NCBI GenBank assembly: GCA_032207245.1
Contig: CM063505.1
Location: forward strand, 175,542,827 to 175,606,826
Reading direction: 5' to 3'
DNA length: 64,000 nucleotides
Source: Pardosa pseudoannulata
Taxonomy: Eukaryota > Arthropoda > Arachnida > Araneae > Lycosidae
Positions within the stretch are counted from its first letter, which is position 1; each line of letters begins with the position of its first letter. Below are positions 58,066 through 64,000 of this stretch, piece by piece. A program made the translations under genes and the position numbers. A model generated the notes under the pieces. It saw nothing but the letters and a program-made list of their open reading frames with translations. It did no database searches and was not told the DNA's origin.

Positions 58066-58439
58066 TTTCGGCAGAGGCATTAATTGTACTTCTCTACTTA
58101 GGCCTACGTGTATCGAATCACATACCTGTGATCTGAATTTTTTTTGTGTGTGTGTATATAGAAATGATGTATATAGCAGAGGTGTAAATAAATCAATTAT
58201 TCAAGATACACCTGATTCTTCATTGTGTCACCTAAAACAGGGACCGGATACGTTACAATCTCATGGACACCTGAGGGTTCTTAGGAAAAACACTCCTTTG
58301 GGAACCACTATTCTATCTCTTAAAAATCTCAATCTTATTTTTTTAAATGAATCTATTGATTCATGTGTCCTCTATCAGCAGAAATTCAATCGTATCGAAG
58401 GAACCGGAAGCAGCCTTCATTGATATTTTCTTTCCTCCA

Positions 58440-58760
58440 GCGAACTGAAATGGAAAGTGCGGTATAAATAGTCAAGGTGTGTTTTTCCCGCGGGCATGTT
58501 TCTTGCAGCAGGTTCTGTTTCCCTCCCGCGCTCTCCAGTTATTACCTAAATGTTATGGGGGACTCCGAGACTCCCTGCTGCTTACCATATGGCTTCCAAA
58601 GATTTTGCTTTGACTCCTGGGACGGAAACACGATGGGATTGGGGGGGAGGGGGTAAGAACTCATGTGAAAGTGAACTTGGGAATGATGTATCGCATTTGA
58701 GAAAGACGGATAACTTCAGGTTGCGGTATAATTATTGTAACGGAAAATGGTAGTTAACGG
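58440..58760 (+). promoter_or_regulatory. Candidate TATA promoter and short exon
   Basis: GCGGTATAAATAGTC puts a consensus TATA box at 58463-58470, followed by a GC-rich stretch (CCCGCGGGC at 58489). A 67-codon frame begins at 58550 (LWGTPRLPAAYHMASKD) and contains a good donor, GGGG|GTAAGAAC, near 58652. The product is not recognisable. It may be a gene promoter or retroelement control sequence linked to the possible LTR just upstream. Confidence 0.3.
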
Positions 58761-59629
58761 TAATGGATTGCAAAATAGACCGAAATGTTAGTATTTGACT
58801 CGGAACCAGATAATGAAAATTGGTAGAAGGGGAGGAGAATAAGTTTTCATACAATGATCTCTTGATGGCATCTCACTAACCTCCTATTAGGCCTCTGTTC
58901 TTTTTATTTTCCTAGTAGTTTTTTCTTGTTAATTAGGCATTACTGTAGAAACACCTGATGCCCCGACCTTGATGGACCTTGATAGATGATGCTGTACAAG
59001 TAAAGAAGTACAGTTTAAAAAAATATCTTTATAATGCCTTCAAGATATATGTTGATAATAAAATAAATTATGGTAATTATATATTGGCAGTTATCGATTA
59101 CGTATTGCCATTTAGTATGATATTATTATGCATTGTTATCGATAATTACAGACTCTGAACTGCTAATTTTTGTACCTCCTTCATAGTTTAATTACAAGGT
59201 TTGACAATTCAGTTTTTCACAGTATTTTCGGACTAATTAGTGCTTTTCGGCAAGTTATGATAATTGGTTATTATTGACCATTAAATGATAATAAATAATA
59301 TATACTATCTTACATACAGATTTAATACTATCGACAACTTCAGAATGATAATTTATCGATTTTATTCGTAATGATAATGGATAAAGACTGACAAATTCTA
59401 ATTTATAATTTCTTAACGATTTTCTCCCTGAAATGTTACTACACGTAAATTAAGGCAAAGTGAGTTTAAGTTTCTACGCAAATTTATTTTATTGGGTCTA
59501 TGTAAGCATTCAAAATACATGGATTATGGGGATAAAATTTTTAGTAATTAGTTATTGGCTAATTATTCAAAAATGGTCACCTACTAAACTAAGTTAAAAA
59601 CGAATTCCAATTTTTGTTGAATATAAGAG

Positions 59630-60470
59630 GTGTTTTTCTTTCTTTATCGACATTGATGTGTAGGTGGTGCAGACACAATATAATTTTAATGTTTTTTTTT
59701 ATTTGACTTCATACTCTTGATTACTCATCTCATTACACTGAACTTCTCTACAAGGTGTCGAGTTCCTTAAATTACCAACAAATAACGGTAATAAAAATAA
59801 TTTTTTTTCTTTCTTTATCGACATTTATGTGTAGGTGGTGCAGACACAATTTAGTTTTAATAAGCTTTTTATTTGACTTCATACTCTTGATTACTCTTCT
59901 CATTACACTGAACTTCTCTACAAGGTGTCGAGTTCCTTAAATTACCAACAAATAACGGTAATAAAAATAATTTTTTTCTTTCTTTATCGACATTTATGTG
60001 TAGGTGGTGCAGACACAATTTAATTTTAATAAGCTTTTTATTTGACTTCATACTCTTGATTACTCATCTCATTACACTGAACTTCTCTACAAGGTGTCGA
60101 GTTCCTTAAATTACCAACAAATAACGGTAATAAAAATAATTTTTTTTCTTTCTTTATCGACATTTATGTGTAGGTGGTGCAGACACAATTTAGTTTTAAT
60201 AAGCTTTTTATTTGACTTCATACTCTTGATTACTCTTCTCATTACACTGAACTTCTCTACAAGGTGTCGAGTTCCTTAAATTACCAACAAATAACGGTAA
60301 TAAAAATAATTTTTTTCTTTCTTTATCGACATTTATGTGTAGGTGGTGCAGACACAATTTAGTTTTAATAAACTTTTTATTTGACTTCATACTCTTGATT
60401 ACTCTTCTCATTACACTGAACTTCTCTACAAGGTGTCGGGTTCCTTAAATTACCAACAAATAACGGAAGA
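59630..60470. repeat. Tandem array, ~170-bp unit, five copies
   Basis: The landmark TCGACATT occurs at 59647, 59818, 59987, 60157 and 60326, so the spacings are 171, 169, 170 and 169. Each unit carries GTAGGTGGTGCAGACACAA and CTCTACAAGGTGTCGAGTTC. Copies are nearly identical, differing mostly in poly-T length. Short open frames inside are repeated with the unit and are not genes. The array lies about 550 bp upstream of the GC-rich island at 61010. Confidence 0.93.
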
Positions 60471-61009
60471 ACGGTCTTCTGTTATCTTATACGGATAGAT
60501 AGGTAAATAGATGTACTTAGCGATAAATGCTTCGGCGAGGAGCAAGCTCTTGCACTTCAGATATTTTTTTTTTCTATACTCTGGACAAAAAAGGAGAATA
60601 TGGTGTTTTAAACAAAGGTAATAATAAAAAAAGTACTGAAAAAAATTTCCTTACGCAATTTCCTAACGTCATCCATTTTCGTCCCAATTTTACCAATGCA
60701 GGTGAGTGGTTTCTACTTACATTATTATAATTATTAATTAATATGTGTATGAGTAAGTTTATAAATTATAGAAGCAGTCTTAATAGAAGTACAACAGTCT
60801 TCTATTTTGTCTAACCCTTCTAAAACGGCTGGCGCACTAACCATCCATTGAGCATCGATTTTACGTACGAATGTTCTTCAATGACACACCTGCTACGGTA
60901 AAAATCGCATACGAACCAATTTGTGTGACGGTCTTGTAAAAAAAGGGGGTGTGCATGAAAAAAAAATATTCATATACAGAATAAAAATATAAAAAAAATC
61001 CGAAATCCT

Positions 61010-61412
61010 TCGCTCGCTCGCCCAGATGCCGGATCATCTCGTTTTCCGGATTAGCGGTACACACACGTCTGTCTGTCGGAATCGGCACCCATCTGCCTCG
61101 TCCACTTCCTGGGTTTGGCGAGGAAAAAGCGAGCCGGCAACCCCGAGAGTGAGTGAGAGAGAGAAAGAGAGAGAGTGGGTGTCCCTTTATTTACTCGCTC
61201 CTCTCTGTGTAATCCCGCGTGGTGTGTGTGCCGTGGGAAAGTGCCGGTCGGAAATTAACACTCGCTACTCGCGTGCAACCGGCTGCCTTGTGGAGAGGGG
61301 GGACAGGTTCTCTGGGGCAGAGTTTCTCCGACTGTCGTGGGATTCGATTCGACTGCTCTGCATCTCTCTCTCTCTGTCTGTGCCCCGTGCCTGTTGTGCT
61401 AGATTTGAAAAC
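61010..61412 (+). promoter_or_regulatory. GC- and CpG-rich promoter/5' UTR island
   Basis: About 400 bp of markedly higher GC and CpG content than the flanking AT-rich DNA, ending at the start codon of a probable first coding exon. It contains GA-rich (61150-61177) and CT-rich (61365-61380) tracts of the kind common in arthropod promoters and 5' UTRs. No TATA box is evident. I infer a TATA-less promoter plus 5' UTR; the transcription start cannot be placed by eye. Confidence 0.45.
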
Positions 61413-61492
61413 ATGAGCGACATGGATTCCGACTGCGATGATGTCTTCACAGACGATTCCAAAGGATACTCTTTTAATGAAGAAACCAAAGG
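61413..61492 (+). CDS. First coding exon of an unidentified gene
   Basis: The ATG at 61413 has an A at -3 (AAACATGAG). The exon reads MSDMDSDCDDVFTDDSK, then GYSFNEETKG, for 26 codons plus two bases, and ends at a consensus donor GG|GTGAGT. The short acidic, serine- and aspartate-rich N-terminus is typical of an intracellular protein with a disordered start. I do not recognise the family. The frame stays open upstream to 61026, but that stretch reads as low-complexity Ser/Arg/Cys sequence in a GC-rich block, so I take it as 5' UTR. The next exon is not recognisable before 64000, so intron 1 exceeds 2.5 kb. Confidence 0.5.
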
Positions 61493-64000
61493 GTGAGTCA
61501 ATACACAACAAAAGTATTTTCTTTCAAAACTGGACCTCAATGAACAACTAAGCTTAAATAAAATAACTTAATTGAAATAAGTTATTTTTTATTTTACTTA
61601 CTACCTTAGTTGTTAAACTATAACACAAAACGAATAGGCATTTTTCCTCGAATATTTTAATTTTTGATTTAGATCGAATTCAAATTGAATTCTCAGTTAA
61701 TGTAAGGACATTATAATTAATTTACAATTACTACTATACCTTTTTTTACAACACTAGTTGTTAAACTATAATAGAAAACAATGAGCCATATTTCTAAGTA
61801 TATTAATGTGTGAATTTTAATTGGCTTTGGTTGTAATCCAATTTGAATTTTCTGTTGGCGTGAGAAAAATGCGTTTCTTATATAACTTTTTGAGGTTATT
61901 TTTCCTTAAATTTTGTATTAGTCTGTCTGTATCCATAAGTTATTTTTAACTGTGTTAATGAAATCAAGGTCATTAAATAAAAGAAGCTTTTAGAAGAACT
62001 TTCGATTAGTAAATAATCACAATGGATGTCTAATTATATTTCTATTATTTGATTTGATGATTAATATACAATTATTACTATACTTTTTTTACTACACTAG
62101 TTGTTAAACTATAATAGAAAACAATAAACCATGTTTCTAAGTATATTAATGTCTGATTTTAACTGGCTTTGGTTGCAATCCAATTTGAATTTTCTGTTGG
62201 CGCGAGAGAAATGCGTTTCTTATTTAACTTTTTGGGGTTATTTTTCCTTAAATTTTGTTTTAGTCTGTCTGTATCCATAAGTTATTTTTAACTGTGTTAA
62301 TGAAATCAAGGTCATTAAATAAAGGAAGCTCTTAGAAGAACTTTCGATTAGTAAATAATCACAATGGATGTCTAATTATATTTCTATTTGATTTGTAGAT
62401 TTCATCCAAAGTATTATCAAAAATGTATGGGTACTTTCATGCATGTGTTTTGATAGTTATTTATCAACAATTTGTTTGCACTTGCACGCTCACGCATGTA
62501 TATGAGTTAACACTGATCAATGATACTTGCATAGATGTTTCATATGTATATTTCCTGTACTGAATTTTAATCTCATTTTAATAAACCGATTTACGCTTAT
62601 TTTTCTGCCCTCTGTGTTTGAACCTATCTGTTCTGCCATTTCAATTATCCGCATTTATACATCTTTACATATTACTGATCTATCTATATAAACACTAAAT
62701 TAAATATTATAAAATAGATAATTTATTAGTCGTTTGGTAATGCATATAGAGTCTTTAATAAAAATCGTTGAATCTTTAATATTTTGTAAAACAACAGCAA
62801 ATAGTTTAAAAAATATAGGAACCCTAGGGGATTTTCCCCCTACCTTACTCTTAAATTTTTATTTGAAATTATGTTCTAAAATACTGCATGAAATGATGGA
62901 TTAATTGTAGGTATTACCTACATTTTCTGGTAGACATCCATGTGATGCTTAGCACCTGATTCTCATTTTATATTAAGACCACGTACGAGTAGAAATAGTT
63001 TCAAAATTAGTATATATTCTCTGAAACAACATAGTACAATCAATATGAATTTATTCATTTCACTGCTTTCATCCTCTCAAATATTGCATGTATTAGAAAA
63101 ATTAATCAAATTTTTATTTGCATTTTAAAATTAAAAATGAATAACACCTTAGTTATTACAGATTTTTTTTGTAAGGTGATTGAAGATTTTTATGAATAGG
63201 GGATGAAATAATTATTTATGGTATTTATTATTGACGATAATTTTTGATTAAGTGTTATATATGGTTATTCCTTTTATTTTATGGTAAAACTAAACAAATT
63301 CAGAGCTACACAGTAAAACTTGAATGAAAAGTGTTTGAAAAGTCCCACTTACAGCTGGGCAAGCAGTTTTAGAGGTCGTTGCCATCTGTGCAGAAATAGA
63401 ATAGGAATGGATCATCAATATTTACGTGATTAAAAGCTAATCTAAAACAACTAAATATGCGATCTTATTCATTTGTATAATCAAATGAACAAAAATTTGT
63501 TTATACAGAAATTAATGAGAAACTTAAAATCTTTTTAAAGACTCCGCTTATTATTGGAGAGATAATTCAAAAGAGGTATAAGGCTTATTTTATATATATT
63601 ATGCTTACTCTGTGCACATATACTATTTATTAATGTAAAATATATGGCTTTGAAGAGTGCACCATAAAAAGGGTAAATCTAGAAAATTGAAACTTTTCTT
63701 TCAGTGCATGATTGCAAACGCTATATAAAAAGCACATATTTTTCGGATGATGTTTGCAGTTAAAATTTTGGTTTTCTGTTTCAGTTCGTAAACAAATAGT
63801 TATTAATGCTTATATTTATCTATGTGTGGGTGTATAATACGCTTGAGAAAAACCAAAATTTTGAAACTTGATAAGAAACGTGAAACGTCATTTCAATTTA
63901 ACATGGTGTTGTTGGGGTATGGATATCTCCATAGCAATTCTATTCAGTGTAGGCTGTTTGGCCCTCCATTAGGCGTGTGAAGGACATATTATACTTTTAA
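61493..64000 (+). other. Probable first intron, with a ~343-bp tandem duplication
   Basis: AT-rich, no coding potential seen. A unit starting TTGTTAAACT at 61758 recurs at 62101 (spacing 343) with the same following blocks, including the ATGAAATCAAGGTCATTAAA segment and the AATAATCACAATGGATGTC segment. A more diverged partial copy begins at 61610. Beyond about 62400 I see only AT-rich unique sequence. Confidence 0.5.
61610..62397. repeat. Tandem duplication, unit ~343 bp (2 near-identical copies plus 1 diverged)
   Basis: Copies start at 61758 and 62101, both with TTGTTAAACTATAATAGAAA and differing by few substitutions; the second ends near 62397. A third, older and shorter copy begins at 61610. 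The low divergence of the two main copies points to a recent duplication. Confidence 0.8.

Noticed and set aside
59755..60411. Identical 60-67 codon frames repeated on both strands
   Set aside because: They recur with the 170-bp tandem unit and appear on both strands; not genes.
53039..60470. Possible CRISPR array from regular direct repeats
   Set aside because: Units are 108-170 bp with no short repeat/unique spacer structure, and the genome is eukaryotic.
61191..61540. Minus-strand frames opposite the 61-kb exon
   Set aside because: Composition follows the GC-rich 5' UTR; splice and start signals favour the plus strand.

Overview
This is an AT-rich eukaryotic nuclear window with long introns, many degraded transposable elements and very little coding sequence. 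There is no bacterial or phage architecture. The mix of elements (piggyBac-, hAT-, pogo-, mariner- and Tc1-type DNA transposons, tRNA-derived SINEs, degraded non-LTR reverse transcriptases) together with a metazoan-type ketohexokinase suggests an arthropod. A chelicerate such as a spider is my best guess, but that is inference.

The one gene I can rebuild completely is ketohexokinase (KHK, fructokinase) on the minus strand, from the start codon at 29237 to the stop at 15940. Its six coding exons splice with exact phase into 924 nt (307 codons plus stop). The catalytic GAGD motif and the sugar-binding residues sit at a constant +2 offset from the vertebrate enzyme. The introns hold a LINE tail (intron 5), a GC-rich LTR-like block (intron 3), SINEs (introns 1 and 2), a long AT microsatellite (intron 2) and a 1.67-kb pogo-like transposon (intron 1).

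Layout. 1-9 kb: AT-rich sequence with old repeats and hairpins and no recognisable gene. 9-15.7 kb: SINE, TIR-bounded MITE, degenerate mariner, two hAT-like non-autonomous elements. 15.9-29.2 kb: KHK. 29.9-37.1 kb: dense repeats (a hAT-like copy, LTR-like segments, a piggyBac remnant and four tRNA-derived SINE types). 38.4-39.9 kb: a Tc1 element nested inside a TTAA-flanked piggyBac-type MITE. 40.4-40.9 kb: a CpG-rich island with a possible first exon. 41.7-43.1 kb: a hAT element with perfect 8-bp target duplication, then a 189-bp piggyBac MITE. 43.1-56.7 kb: SINEs, a pogo/Tigger-like element, a foldback element, a third piggyBac-type element, a large AT/GT microsatellite, a 108-bp tandem array, a LINE reverse transcriptase and a hAT fragment. 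57.3-58.8 kb: a possible LTR and a TATA-containing GC-rich segment. 59.6-60.5 kb: a ~170-bp x 5 tandem array. 61.0-61.5 kb: a GC-rich promoter-like island with a good first coding exon of an unidentified plus-strand gene. The rest of the window is probably its first intron, which carries a 343-bp tandem duplication.

I found no CRISPR array, rRNA, intact tRNA gene or gene cluster. The transposase fragments all appear inactive: each is truncated, interrupted by stop codons, or both. The best leads are the nested and TTAA-bounded transposons, the unidentified promoter and first exon at 61 kb, and the tandem arrays beside it.
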